Shown: positions 32,083-40,927 of the stretch, in pieces
Layout: every line of letters starts with the position of its first letter
Position numbering within the stretch: position 1 is the first letter of the stretch
NCBI GenBank assembly: GCA_022797115.1
Contig: JAAWKB010000009.1
Coordinates: 1-43,743 of the forward strand
Source: Oscillospiraceae bacterium
Lineage (GTDB): Bacteria; Bacillota; Clostridia; Oscillospirales; Oscillospiraceae
Length of the DNA stretch: 43,743 nt
Direction of reading: 5' to 3'
The notes under the pieces: model-generated
Told to the model about the DNA's origin: nothing
Seen by the model: only the letters and a program-made list of their open reading frames with translations
The model's database searches: none
Made by a program: the position numbers and the translations under genes

Positions 32083-32378
32083 CAAGTGAATCAGTCAATA
32101 GAAAAGCAATGACGAAGACGGACGGAGCGGTCCGCTTGCAGAGAGCCGGGGGGCGGTGGAAGCCCGGCAGTGAGACGCTTCAAAGTCCCATCCCTTCTGA
32201 GCTGGAGGCCCGAACGCCCATGGCAAGTAGATGTCTCCCGTGATTGCCGCGTTAGTGCATAGGGCTTGTTGGAGCCCGATAAGCGGCGCCGTTTCCGGCG
32301 CAATTTGAGTGGTACCGCGGGTACATAACCAGTTTATGAACTCGTCTCAAAGGACATTTCTTTGAGGCGGGTTTTTCT
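32083..32378 (+). promoter_or_regulatory. T-box leader 1 (tRNA-sensing riboswitch)
   Basis: K-turn AATGAC, AGAGAG bulge (about 32140) with GCCGGGGGGCGGTGGAAGCCCGGC apical stem, TTCTGAGCTGG, T-box TGGTACCGCGG (32310-32320), terminator ctcgtctcaaag/ctttgaggcggg + TTTTT (32341-32376). Confidence 0.92.
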
Positions 32379-32415
32379 TTTTCATTCAACCAATGCTGTC
32401 ATGGAGGAACGACCT

Positions 32416-34689
32416 ATGGACACAACCCACGTTTCAAGCCAGCTGCTGGAAATGGCCTTCCGTATCCGGGAGATGCGGGGGATCTGCGGCTTTTCCGAGG
32501 ATGAGATGGCCCGGAAGACGGACACCACCCTGGCGGAGTACCGCACCTATGAGGCCGGGCGGGCGGACCTGCCCTTCACCTTTATCCACAAGTGCTCCCT
32601 GGCCTTCGGCATCGGCATCACCGACCTGCTGGAGGGCCGCAGCGCCAACCTCTCCAGCTACACCGTCACCCGGCGGGGCCAGGGCCAGCAGACCGCCAAG
32701 GAGCCGGGCATTGAGATCAGCAACCTGGCCCCCCTCTTCCGCAACAAGCTGGCGGAGCCCTACTACTGCACCTACGACTACGACGAGGCCCAGCAGCGGA
32801 TGCCCATCCACATGACCACCCACGCGGGCCAGGAATTCGATATCGTCCTCTCCGGCCAGCTGAAGGTCCAGATTGGCGAGCATACGGAGGTGCTGGGCGA
32901 GGGCGACAGCATCCTGTACAATTCCTCCACGCCCCACGGCATGATCGCCGTAGGCGGGAACAAGTGCGTATTCTGCGCGGTAGTGATCTCCGGGGAGAAG
33001 GCGGACGAGAGGTCCGTGCGCCGCTCCATCGTCGAGGCCCGCTCCAGCGAGGACTATGTCTGCAAGCCCTTTATCCACGCCGTGGAGGACGAGCGGGGCG
33101 TATTGCAGTCGCTCACCTTCCCCAACGCGGACAAATTCAACTTTGCCTTTGACTGCGTGGACGCCATCGCCGCCAAGTACCCGGCCAAGCTGGCCATGCT
33201 GCACCTGGACAAGCACAAGCAGGAGCGCCGCTTCACCTTTGAGGACATGAGCCGGGCCTCCGGCCGGGCGGCCAACTACTTCAAGGCCCTGGGCATCAAG
33301 CGGGGCGACCGGGTGATGCTGGTGCTCAAGCGGCACTATCAGTTCTGGTTTGCCATCCTGGGCCTGCACAAGCTGGGGGCGGTGGCGGTCCCGGCCACGA
33401 ACCTGCTCCAGGAGCACGATTTTTCCTACCGCTTCAACGCCGCGGGCATCAGCGCCATCCTCTGCACCGCCGACGGCGACGCGGCCCATCAGGTGGATCT
33501 GGCGGAGAAGGACAGCCCCACCCTGAAGCTGAAAATCATGGTGGGCGGGGAGCGCCCGGGCTGGCACAGCTTCGACGAGGAGTACACGATGTACCGCAGC
33601 AAGTACGAGCGCACGGAGGACGCGCCCTGCGGCGAGGATATGATGCTCATGTTCTTCACCAGCGGCACCACCGGCTACCCGAAGATCGCCGCCCACAGCT
33701 ACAAGTACGCCCTGGGCCACTACATCACCGCCAAATATTGGCACTGCGTCCACGCCGACGGCCTGCACTTCACCATCAGTGAAACCGGCTGGGGCAAGGC
33801 CCTGTGGGGCAAGCTCTATGGGCAATGGCTGTGCGAGGGGGCGGTGTTCACCTACGACTTTGACAAGTTTGAGGCGCCGGACATCCTGCCCCTGTTCGCC
33901 AAGTATCATATCACCACCTTCTGCGCGCCGCCAACCATGTACCGCATGTTTATCAAGGATGACCTGAGCCAGTACGACCTGAGCAGCATCAAGCACGCCA
34001 CCACCGCCGGCGAGGCCCTCAACCCGGAGGTATTCCGCCAGTTTGAGGCACAGACCGGGCTGCAAATCTATGAGGGCTTCGGCCAGACGGAGACCACCCT
34101 GACCATCGGCAACCTGGTGGGCAACAAGCAGAAGATCGGCTCCATGGGCAAGCCCATCCCCACCTACGACCTGGTCCTGGTGGACAGCGACGGCAACGAG
34201 GTGGCCCGGGGTGAGAACGGCGAGATCTGCATCCGCGCCAGCAAGGAGACCGGCGTCCCCTGCGGCCTGTTCAGCGGCTACTACCAGGATGGGGCGCAGA
34301 CGGAGGAGGTCTGGCATGACGGGCTCTACCACACCCGGGACGTGGCGTGGCAGGATGAGGACGGCTACCTGTGGTACGTAGGCCGGGCGGACGATGTGAT
34401 CAAGTCCTCCGGCTACCGGATCGGGCCCTTTGAGATTGAGAGCGTTATCATGGAGCTGCCCTATGTGCTGGAGTGCGGCGTGTCCGCCGCGCCGGACGAG
34501 ATCCGTGGCCAGGTGGTCAAGGCGAGCATTGTCCTTGTCCCCGGCACCGAGGGGACCGAGGAGCTGAAAAAAGAAATCCAGACCTATGTCAAAAAGCACA
34601 CCGCGCCCTATAAATACCCCCGCATTGTCGTCTTTCAGGAGGAGCTCCCCAAGACCATCAGCGGGAAGATCATGCGCAATAAGCTCTGA
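32416..34689 (+). CDS. XRE-HTH / cupin / acyl-CoA synthetase (AMP-forming, MACS-like) fusion protein, paralog 1
   Basis: N-terminal HTH (LEMAFRIREMRGICGFSEDEMARKTDTTLAEYRTYEAGRADL), cupin (THAGQEFDIVLSGQLKVQIGEHTEVLGEGDSILYNSSTPHGMIAVGG), AMP-binding core (LMFFTSGTTGYPK, GRADDVIKSSGYRIGPFEIES, ELPKTISGKIMRNKL). GGAGG 8 nt before ATG 32416. Confidence 0.93.
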   Translation: MDTTHVSSQLLEMAFRIREMRGICGFSEDEMARKTDTTLAEYRTYEAGRADLPFTFIHKCSLAFGIGITDLLEGRSANLSSYTVTRRGQGQQTAKEPGIEISNLAPLFRNKLAEPYYCTYDYDEAQQRMPIHMTTHAGQEFDIVLSGQLKVQIGEHTEVLGEGDSILYNSSTPHGMIAVGGNKCVFCAVVISGEKADERSVRRSIVEARSSEDYVCKPFIHAVEDERGVLQSLTFPNADKFNFAFDCVDAIAAKYPAKLAMLHLDKHKQERRFTFEDMSRASGRAANYFKALGIKRGDRVMLVLKRHYQFWFAILGLHKLGAVAVPATNLLQEHDFSYRFNAAGISAILCTADGDAAHQVDLAEKDSPTLKLKIMVGGERPGWHSFDEEYTMYRSKYERTEDAPCGEDMMLMFFTSGTTGYPKIAAHSYKYALGHYITAKYWHCVHADGLHFTISETGWGKALWGKLYGQWLCEGAVFTYDFDKFEAPDILPLFAKYHITTFCAPPTMYRMFIKDDLSQYDLSSIKHATTAGEALNPEVFRQFEAQTGLQIYEGFGQTETTLTIGNLVGNKQKIGSMGKPIPTYDLVLVDSDGNEVARGENGEICIRASKETGVPCGLFSGYYQDGAQTEEVWHDGLYHTRDVAWQDEDGYLWYVGRADDVIKSSGYRIGPFEIESVIMELPYVLECGVSAAPDEIRGQVVKASIVLVPGTEGTEELKKEIQTYVKKHTAPYKYPRIVVFQEELPKTISGKIMRNKL

Positions 34690-34712
34690 TCGTTTTGACC
34701 CTGCCGGGGCGG

Positions 34713-34737
34713 GCTTGCTTTTTCCCCGGGGAAAAAG
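34713..34737 (+). repeat. Palindromic hairpin downstream of ligase paralog 1 (possible terminator)
   Basis: tgctttttccccggggaaaaagca palindrome shortly after the stop codon; no clear T-run follows. Confidence 0.4.
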
Positions 34738-35041
34738 CAGCAAAAAGCCGCTGGACCCATGGTCCAGACCCCTTATTTTACGACGGGGGCGTTTGGTTAC
34801 GCTACGATTCGCAGGACTGCCTGTCCCGCGCCAGTACCCTGGGCCGTTGGTAAGCGAAGCTCCTGCGCGCCTTCATCGAAACTGCGCCCTTGGGTGCTGG
34901 TTGTGTACCCATTGGGTGCTGGCTTGTTAGATTGTGCTCCGATTTGGTGCGGATTCGGTGCCGTGCGTCACGTTTTCCACCGAACACCCCAGCACCCCCG
35001 TTCATGCGCGTGCCCCTTGCGAAAAAGCAGGAAATTCCCTC

Positions 35042-35071
35042 TTGACCGATTCCCGTTCGATATGGTAAAAT
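35042..35071 (+). promoter_or_regulatory. Candidate sigma-A promoter for T-box leader 2
   Basis: TTGACC (35042-35047), 18-nt spacer, TAAAAT (35066-35071). Confidence 0.65.
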
Positions 35072-35076
35072 AGTAC

Positions 35077-35380
35077 CGCAATCGAATAGCGGCCCATGGG
35101 CCGCAGCTAAAAACGATGACGGAGAGGGCTCCGGCGATGTTTTTCAGAGAACCGGCGGTTGGTGCGAGCCGGGAAAACGGGTCCGAGGGTTTGTAGCTCC
35201 TGAGTTGGAAGGAAGAAACCGGATGCCGGGAGTAGAACCTTCCCGTGACTGCCGCGTGAGGGCATAGGGCTTGCTGGAGCCCGATGAGCGGCGCCGTTCC
35301 CGGCGCAATTTGAGTGGTACCGCGGGTATTGACACATACTCGTCTCAAAGATTACCGTATCTTTGGGGCGAGTATTTTTC
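35077..35380 (+). promoter_or_regulatory. T-box leader 2 (tRNA-sensing riboswitch)
   Basis: K-turn CGATGACGGAG, AGAGA bulge (35146-35150) with ACCGGCGGTTGGTGCGAGCCGG apical stem, CTCCTGAGTTGG, T-box TGGTACCGCGG (35315-35325), 15-bp terminator actcgtctcaaagat/atctttggggcgagt (35338-35373) + ATTTTT. Confidence 0.93.
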
Positions 35381-35417
35381 TTTGCTCCAAAGGGACAACT
35401 GCAAGGAGGATCTGACC

Positions 35418-37706
35418 ATGAAACAGCAAACCGCTACAGGGCTTGACGTCAAGCTCCAGGAGATGGCGCAGCGTATCCGCGACCTGCGGGAGATCGTCGG
35501 CCTCAGCCCCCAGGAGATGGCCGGGCTCACTGACGTGAGCCTGGAGGAATACCTCCGGTGCGAGGCCGGGGAGAGCGATTTAAACTTCGCCTTCATCTAC
35601 CGCTGCGCCCAGGCCTTCGGCGTGGATGTCACCGATATCATCGAGGGCGCCAGCCCCCGCCTGAGCAACTACACCCTCACCCGGGCCGGGGAGGGCCAGC
35701 ATATCGAGCACGCCCACGGCATGACCTACTATAATATGGCCGCACGGTTCAAAAAGCGGGTGGCCGAGCCCCTGTATGTGGTGGCCGAGTACAGCGACGA
35801 GGCCCAGCTGCGGCCCATCGACTGCACCACCCACGAGGGCCAGGAATTTGATATCGTCATCTCCGGCCAGCTGAAGGTCCAGGTGGGCGAGCATATCGAA
35901 ATCCTCAACCCCGGCGACACCATCTACTATAACTCCACCGCCTCCCACGGCATGATCGCCACCGGCGGGAAGGACTGCCTCTTTTACGCCATCGTCCTCA
36001 ACGGCCCCGAGGACGCCATCCCCGTCCCGGCCAAGGAGAAGAAGCTGGAGCGCCGGGCTGCGCCGGAGCGGCAGGAGCCCCAGATCTGGGAGAAGTTTAT
36101 CACCGTCCAGGAGGGCGAGGACGGCTCCCTGCAAAAGATCGCGTTCAAAAACGCGGACACCTTCAATTTTGCCTTCGACGTGGTGGACGGCCTGGCCCGG
36201 CGCAAGCCGGATAAGCTGGCCATGCTCCATGTGGACCGGAACAGGCAGGAGCGGTACTTCACCTTCCAGGACATGTCCCGCTACTCCAGCCGGGCGGCCA
36301 ACTACTTCCAGTCCCTGGGCATCAAGCGGGGGGACCGGGTGCTGCTCATCCTCAAGCGCCACTACCAGTTCTGGTTCGCCATCCTGGGCCTGCACAAGCT
36401 GGGGGCGGTGGCCCTGCTGGCCTCCAACCAGATGATGACCCACGACCTGGAGTACCGCTATGAGGCCGCCGGGATCTCCGCCGTGGTCTGTACCTCCAAC
36501 GGGCAGGTCTCCTACGAGGCGGAGCGGGCGGCGGAGAAGTTCCCCCACATGGTCAAAATCATGGTGGATGGCTGCCGCGAGGGCTGGCATGACTTTGACA
36601 GCGAGTTCCGCCTCTTCTCTGACGAGTTCATCCGCACCAAGGACGCGCCTTGCGGCGAGGATCTGATGCTGATGTTCTTCACCAGCGGCACCACCGGTTT
36701 CCCCAAGGCCGCCGCCCAGTGCTACAAGTACCCCCTGGGCCACTTCGTTACCGCTAAGTACTGGCACTGCGTCAACCCGGAGGGCCTGCACCTGACCATC
36801 AGCGACACCGGGTGGGCCAAGGCCATGTGGGGCAAGCTCTACGGCCAGTGGCTCAATGAGGCGGCGGTGTTTGTCTACGACTTTGACCGCTTTGACGCCG
36901 CCGACATCCTGCCCATGTTCGTCAAGTACCATATCACCACCTTCTGCGCGCCGCCGACCATGTACCGGATGCTCATCAAGCAGGATATCAGCCAGTACGA
37001 CCTGAGCAGCATCGAGCACGCCACCATCGCCGGGGAGGCCCTCAACCCGGAGGTCTTCCACCAGTTCCAGAAGGCCACCGGCCTGAGCCTGATGGAGGGC
37101 TTCGGCCAGAGCGAGACCACGGTTATGATCGGCAATCTGGTGGGCATGAGCCCCAAGGTGGGCTCCATGGGCAAGCCCGTGCCCCTCTATCCGGTAGACC
37201 TGGTGGACCCGGACGGGAACAGCGTCCCCGACGGCCAGGTGGGCGAGATCGCCATCCGGGCGGAAAGGACCGGTATCTGCGGCCTGTTCCGGGGCTATTA
37301 CAACAACGAGGAGGGCACCAACGCCGCCTGGCATGACGGCCTCTACCACACCGGCGACACCGCCTGGCGGGACGAGGACGGCTACTTCTGGTACGTTGGC
37401 CGGGTGGACGACCTCATCAAATCCTCCGGCTACCGGATCGGGCCCTTTGAGATCGAGAGCGTTATCATGGAGCTGCCCTATGTCTTGGAGTGCGGCGTAT
37501 CCGCTGCGCCGGACGAGGTCCGGGGCCAGGTGGTCAAGGCGAGCATTGTCCTTGTCCCCGGCACGGAGGGAACCGACGCGCTGAAAAAGGAGATCCAGAC
37601 CTACGTCAAGGAGCACACCGCGCCCTATAAATATCCCCGCATTATCGTATTCCGGGATGAACTGCCCAAAACTACCAGTGGGAAGATCATCCGCAATCAG
37701 CTATAA
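35418..37706 (+). CDS. XRE-HTH / cupin / acyl-CoA synthetase (AMP-forming, MACS-like) fusion protein, paralog 2
   Basis: Same architecture: HTH (LQEMAQRIRDLREIVGLSPQEMAGLTDVSLEEYLRCEAGESDL), cupin (THEGQEFDIVISGQLKVQVGEHIEILNPGDTIYYNSTASHGMIATGG), AMP-binding core (LMFFTSGTTGFPK, ELPKTTSGKIIRNQL). AAGGAGG before ATG 35418. Confidence 0.93.
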   Translation: MKQQTATGLDVKLQEMAQRIRDLREIVGLSPQEMAGLTDVSLEEYLRCEAGESDLNFAFIYRCAQAFGVDVTDIIEGASPRLSNYTLTRAGEGQHIEHAHGMTYYNMAARFKKRVAEPLYVVAEYSDEAQLRPIDCTTHEGQEFDIVISGQLKVQVGEHIEILNPGDTIYYNSTASHGMIATGGKDCLFYAIVLNGPEDAIPVPAKEKKLERRAAPERQEPQIWEKFITVQEGEDGSLQKIAFKNADTFNFAFDVVDGLARRKPDKLAMLHVDRNRQERYFTFQDMSRYSSRAANYFQSLGIKRGDRVLLILKRHYQFWFAILGLHKLGAVALLASNQMMTHDLEYRYEAAGISAVVCTSNGQVSYEAERAAEKFPHMVKIMVDGCREGWHDFDSEFRLFSDEFIRTKDAPCGEDLMLMFFTSGTTGFPKAAAQCYKYPLGHFVTAKYWHCVNPEGLHLTISDTGWAKAMWGKLYGQWLNEAAVFVYDFDRFDAADILPMFVKYHITTFCAPPTMYRMLIKQDISQYDLSSIEHATIAGEALNPEVFHQFQKATGLSLMEGFGQSETTVMIGNLVGMSPKVGSMGKPVPLYPVDLVDPDGNSVPDGQVGEIAIRAERTGICGLFRGYYNNEEGTNAAWHDGLYHTGDTAWRDEDGYFWYVGRVDDLIKSSGYRIGPFEIESVIMELPYVLECGVSAAPDEVRGQVVKASIVLVPGTEGTDALKKEIQTYVKEHTAPYKYPRIIVFRDELPKTTSGKIIRNQL

Positions 37707-37712
37707 TAGCTC

Positions 37713-37750
37713 CTGTGTCCCGGCGCCTTCCGGCCCATCCTGGGACACAG
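37713..37750. repeat. Intergenic hairpin ctgtgtccc/gggacacag
   Basis: Inverted repeat 37713-37721 and 37742-37750 just after the ligase; no T-run, so terminator function unproven. Confidence 0.45.
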
Positions 37751-37780
37751 CATGTATGCAAAAAGAGGTGAGTACAGCCT

Positions 37781-38491
37781 GTGAAGCATAAACGGGTGAC
37801 GCTCTTTGCCGGGCACTACGGGTCCGGAAAGACGAATATTGCCGTCAACTACGCGCTCCTGCTGGCAAGGGAGGGGAAACGGGCGGCGATTGCCGACCTG
37901 GACATTGTCAACCCCTATTTCCGCACCAAGGACAGCGCGGCGGAGCTGGCGGCGGCGGGGGTGGATCTCATCTCCCCCCAGTTTGCCAACTCCAATGTAG
38001 ATCTGCCCGCCCTGCCGGCGGAGGCCTACCGGCTGGTAGAGGACCGGAGCCTCTGCGCGGTGATGGACATCGGCGGCGACGACCGGGGCGCATACGCCCT
38101 GGGCCGGTACACCCCCTTCCTCCTGGAGGAAAACGACTACCAGATGGCCTTTGTGGCAAACCCCTGCCGCCCGCTGACCAGGACCCCCGAGGAGGCGATG
38201 GCAGTCATGCGGGAGATTGAGGCCGCAGGCGGCCTGCCCTTCACCGCCATCGTCAACAACGCCAATTTGGCCCATGAGACCACCCCGGAAACCGTGCTGG
38301 AGGCCATACCCTATATGGAGAAGCTCAGCGAACTCAGCGGCCTGCCCATCTGGATGACCAGCGCGGAGGAAAGCGTGGCGGCAGGGCTGGAGGGGAAGGT
38401 CCCCGGCCTGCTGCCCATGCAGCTGCAAAAGAAGTATTTTGACCTGCCGGAGCAGAAGGGCCCGCCAAAGGCCCGGCCACTGTTCGGATAG
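37781..38491 (+). CDS. MinD/CobQ-like P-loop nucleotide-binding protein
   Basis: VTLFAGHYGSGKTNIAVNYALLLAREGKRAAIADLDIVNPYFRTKD (deviant Walker A); GTG start preceded by AGAGGTGAG. Confidence 0.8.
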   Translation: MKHKRVTLFAGHYGSGKTNIAVNYALLLAREGKRAAIADLDIVNPYFRTKDSAAELAAAGVDLISPQFANSNVDLPALPAEAYRLVEDRSLCAVMDIGGDDRGAYALGRYTPFLLEENDYQMAFVANPCRPLTRTPEEAMAVMREIEAAGGLPFTAIVNNANLAHETTPETVLEAIPYMEKLSELSGLPIWMTSAEESVAAGLEGKVPGLLPMQLQKKYFDLPEQKGPPKARPLFG

Positions 38492-38500
38492 GAGGATATT

Positions 38501-39046
38501 GTGGGGCGTTTACTGGAATATTTGGAGAACTATGGTATTTTATTGTGCAACACCAACCCCGAGCTGCCTGCTCTGGAGGACATTGGCTGTACCTGGGGCG
38601 ATGTAACGGCGCTGATCGACCTGCAGGAGCTGTTTTACTGCAAGGCGTTTAAGAAGCGGACCACGTATTTATCCCGGGAGGCATACCATTTATTGAAGAA
38701 AATCCGGCAGAAAAAGCAATTGACACCGGCGGCGCAGAAGATATATTCTATATTGGAAGACGGCGCGGCAGCGGAGACGGATTTTCTGAAAGCAGTTTCC
38801 AGTCTGGACGCCAAAAGCTATCGGGAAGGCTTTGACTTCCTGCTGCAAAATCTATATGTTACCGCTCTGCATAATGGAAAGCCGCTGAATGAAAACTGGT
38901 CCGCCTTTCTCTATGGAACGTCGGAGGAATGGGAGAAGCGCATCCCTGCGCCCGCGCCCATTGAAAACGCCAGTGAGCGGCTTTGGGAGATTTTGTCTCA
39001 GACCATGACAGAACGGCAATTCCGGTCACTGACAGGAAGGAGATAA
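38501..39046 (+). CDS. Hypothetical protein (possibly AlkZ-related winged-helix type)
   Basis: 181-aa ORF with RBS GGAGG before GTG 38501; YLSREAYHLLKKIRQKKQLTPAAQKIYSILEDG resembles AlkZ-related sequences, from memory only. Confidence 0.65.
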   Translation: MGRLLEYLENYGILLCNTNPELPALEDIGCTWGDVTALIDLQELFYCKAFKKRTTYLSREAYHLLKKIRQKKQLTPAAQKIYSILEDGAAAETDFLKAVSSLDAKSYREGFDFLLQNLYVTALHNGKPLNENWSAFLYGTSEEWEKRIPAPAPIENASERLWEILSQTMTERQFRSLTGRR

Positions 39047-39052
39047 GTGTCC

Positions 39053-39559
39053 ATGGATCTTCCTTTTCAGCAGATTTCCACGCAATATCAAGTAAGGCGC
39101 ATGACAGAGGAGGACCTGCCTGCGCTTCTTGCTCTGGCCCGGGGCAACCCCACCTACTATGCGCATATCCACGATCAGCCCTCATTAGAAAACCTGCGGG
39201 AGGATCTATCCAAGCTGCCGCCCCGGACAGCGCCGGAGGACAAGTATTTCCTGGGCTATTTCCAGGAGGGGCGGCTCGCCGCGGCCCTGGATCTCATTAC
39301 CGCCTACCCTGCCCCCGATATGGCCTTTATCGGCTGGTTCATCCTGCGCAAGGACTTGCAGGGGCGGGGGACAGGCACCGCCCTGATAACGGAGCTGCTG
39401 TCCTTCCTGAAGGCCCAGGGCTTCCTGAGCGTGCGCCTGGGCCGCGTCAAGAGCAACCCGGAGAGCCGGGCCTTCTGGCTGAAAAACGAGTTTTTGCCCA
39501 CGGGCCTGGAGTACGATGGCGGCGGCTATACCGTCTCCGTCATGCAGCGGACGCTGTAG
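39053..39559 (+). CDS. GNAT family N-acetyltransferase
   Basis: YQVRRMTEEDLPALLAL...WFILRKDLQGRGTGTALITELLSFLKAQGFLSVRLGRVKSNPESRAFWLKNEF. Confidence 0.88.
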   Translation: MDLPFQQISTQYQVRRMTEEDLPALLALARGNPTYYAHIHDQPSLENLREDLSKLPPRTAPEDKYFLGYFQEGRLAAALDLITAYPAPDMAFIGWFILRKDLQGRGTGTALITELLSFLKAQGFLSVRLGRVKSNPESRAFWLKNEFLPTGLEYDGGGYTVSVMQRTL

Positions 39560-39642
39560 GGGCAGCCCCCCTCCCGCAAAACGGACAGATCCCATCTCAT
39601 TTACCCCGCCGCGGCCAGCGGCGATAAGAAAGGAGACCATCC

Positions 39643-39849
39643 ATGGCAAAAGTAACCTTCCTGACAGACCTCTGCAAGGGCTGCGGCCTGTGCGTGAGCG
39701 CTTGTCCCAAGCAGATCCTGGCAATCGCCAAGGACCAGATCAACAAAAAGGGCTATTCCCCCGCAGTGATGACCGACCAGGAGGCATGTATTGGCTGTGC
39801 ATTCTGCGCGACCATGTGCCCGGACTGCATCATCACCGTAGAAAAGTGA
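39643..39849 (+). CDS. 2x[4Fe-4S] ferredoxin-type subunit of 2-oxoacid:ferredoxin oxidoreductase
   Basis: CKGCGLCVSACP and CIGCAFCATMCPDC; immediately upstream of vorB. Confidence 0.92.
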   Translation: MAKVTFLTDLCKGCGLCVSACPKQILAIAKDQINKKGYSPAVMTDQEACIGCAFCATMCPDCIITVEK

Positions 39850-39864
39850 GATAAGGAGGAAATC

Positions 39865-40926
39865 ATGGCAGAAAGAGTCTTAATGAAGGGCAACGAGGCC
39901 ATCGCGGAGGCCGCCATCCGGGCCGGCTGCCGCCACTACTTCGGCTACCCCATCACACCCCAGACAGAGGTGGCCGCCTATATGGCCAAGAAGATGCCCA
40001 AGATCGGCGGCGTCTTCCTCCAGGCAGAGAGCGAGATCGCATCCATCAATATGGTCTACGGCGCGGCCGCAGCCGGTATGCGGGTGATGACCTCATCCTC
40101 CAGCCCCGGCATCTCCCTCAAGAGCGAGGGCCTGAGCTACATAGCCGGTTCCGACGTGCCCGCCTTTGTGGTGAACGTCCAGCGGGGCGGGCCGGGCCTG
40201 GGCGGCATCCAGCCCAGCCAGTCCGACTACTTCCAGGCCACCAAGGGCGGCGGCCACGGCGACTACCGCATGATCGTGCTGGCCCCCGCCTCCGTCCAGG
40301 AGATGGCGAGCCTGACCATCAAGGGCTTCAATCTGGCGGACAAGTACCTCATGACCTCTATGATCCTGGCTGACGGCACCATCGGGCAGATGATGGAGCC
40401 CATCACCTTCGAGGACGCGGCTGTTGAGACCTATGACAAGCCCTGGGCCCTTACCGGCACAAAGCTGCAGCGCAAGCACAACATTGTCAACTCCTTGTAT
40501 CTCAAGCCCGACGAGCTGGAAAAAAAGAACATTGAACGCTTCGAGCGTTACAAGGTAGTAGAGGAAAACGAGGTCATGTACGAGGAGTACAGGATGGAGG
40601 ACGCGGAGATCTGCGTGGTGGCCTTCGGCATCGCCTCCCGTGTGGCGAAAAACGCCGTGGCAGAGGCCCGGAAGGCGGGCGTCAAGGTGGGCCTCATCCG
40701 CCCCATCACCCTCTGGCCCTTCCCAAAGATGGCCCTCCGCGCTGCGGCGGAGCGGGTCAAGAGCTTTGTCTGCGTGGAGCTGAACATGGGGCAGATGATT
40801 GAGGACGTGCGTCTGGCTACCGAGTGTAAGCGTCCGGTCTCCCTGTGCAACCGCACCGGCGGCATGATACCCAGCCCCGACCAGGTGCTTGCATCGATCC
40901 GCGAAGCCCAGAAAGGAGTGAACTGA
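39865..40926 (+). CDS. vorB: 2-oxoacid:ferredoxin oxidoreductase alpha subunit (VorB-like)
   Basis: MKGNEAIAEAAIRAGCRHYFGYPITPQTEVAAYMAKKMPKIGGVFLQAESEIASINMVYGAAAAGMRVMTSSSSPGISLKSEG. Confidence 0.93.
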   Translation: MAERVLMKGNEAIAEAAIRAGCRHYFGYPITPQTEVAAYMAKKMPKIGGVFLQAESEIASINMVYGAAAAGMRVMTSSSSPGISLKSEGLSYIAGSDVPAFVVNVQRGGPGLGGIQPSQSDYFQATKGGGHGDYRMIVLAPASVQEMASLTIKGFNLADKYLMTSMILADGTIGQMMEPITFEDAAVETYDKPWALTGTKLQRKHNIVNSLYLKPDELEKKNIERFERYKVVEENEVMYEEYRMEDAEICVVAFGIASRVAKNAVAEARKAGVKVGLIRPITLWPFPKMALRAAAERVKSFVCVELNMGQMIEDVRLATECKRPVSLCNRTGGMIPSPDQVLASIREAQKGVN

Positions 40927-40927
40927 C

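Noticed and set aside
32091-32303. Small ORFs inside the T-box leaders (also 35107-35348)
   Set aside because: Located in structured leader RNA; similarity between the two reflects leader homology rather than protein coding.
32434-34743. 769-aa minus-strand ORF
   Set aside because: Antisense to HTH-cupin-ligase paralog 1; shadow ORF from codon bias.
35580-37616. 678-aa minus-strand ORF
   Set aside because: Antisense to ligase paralog 2; same shadow-ORF pattern as paralog 1.
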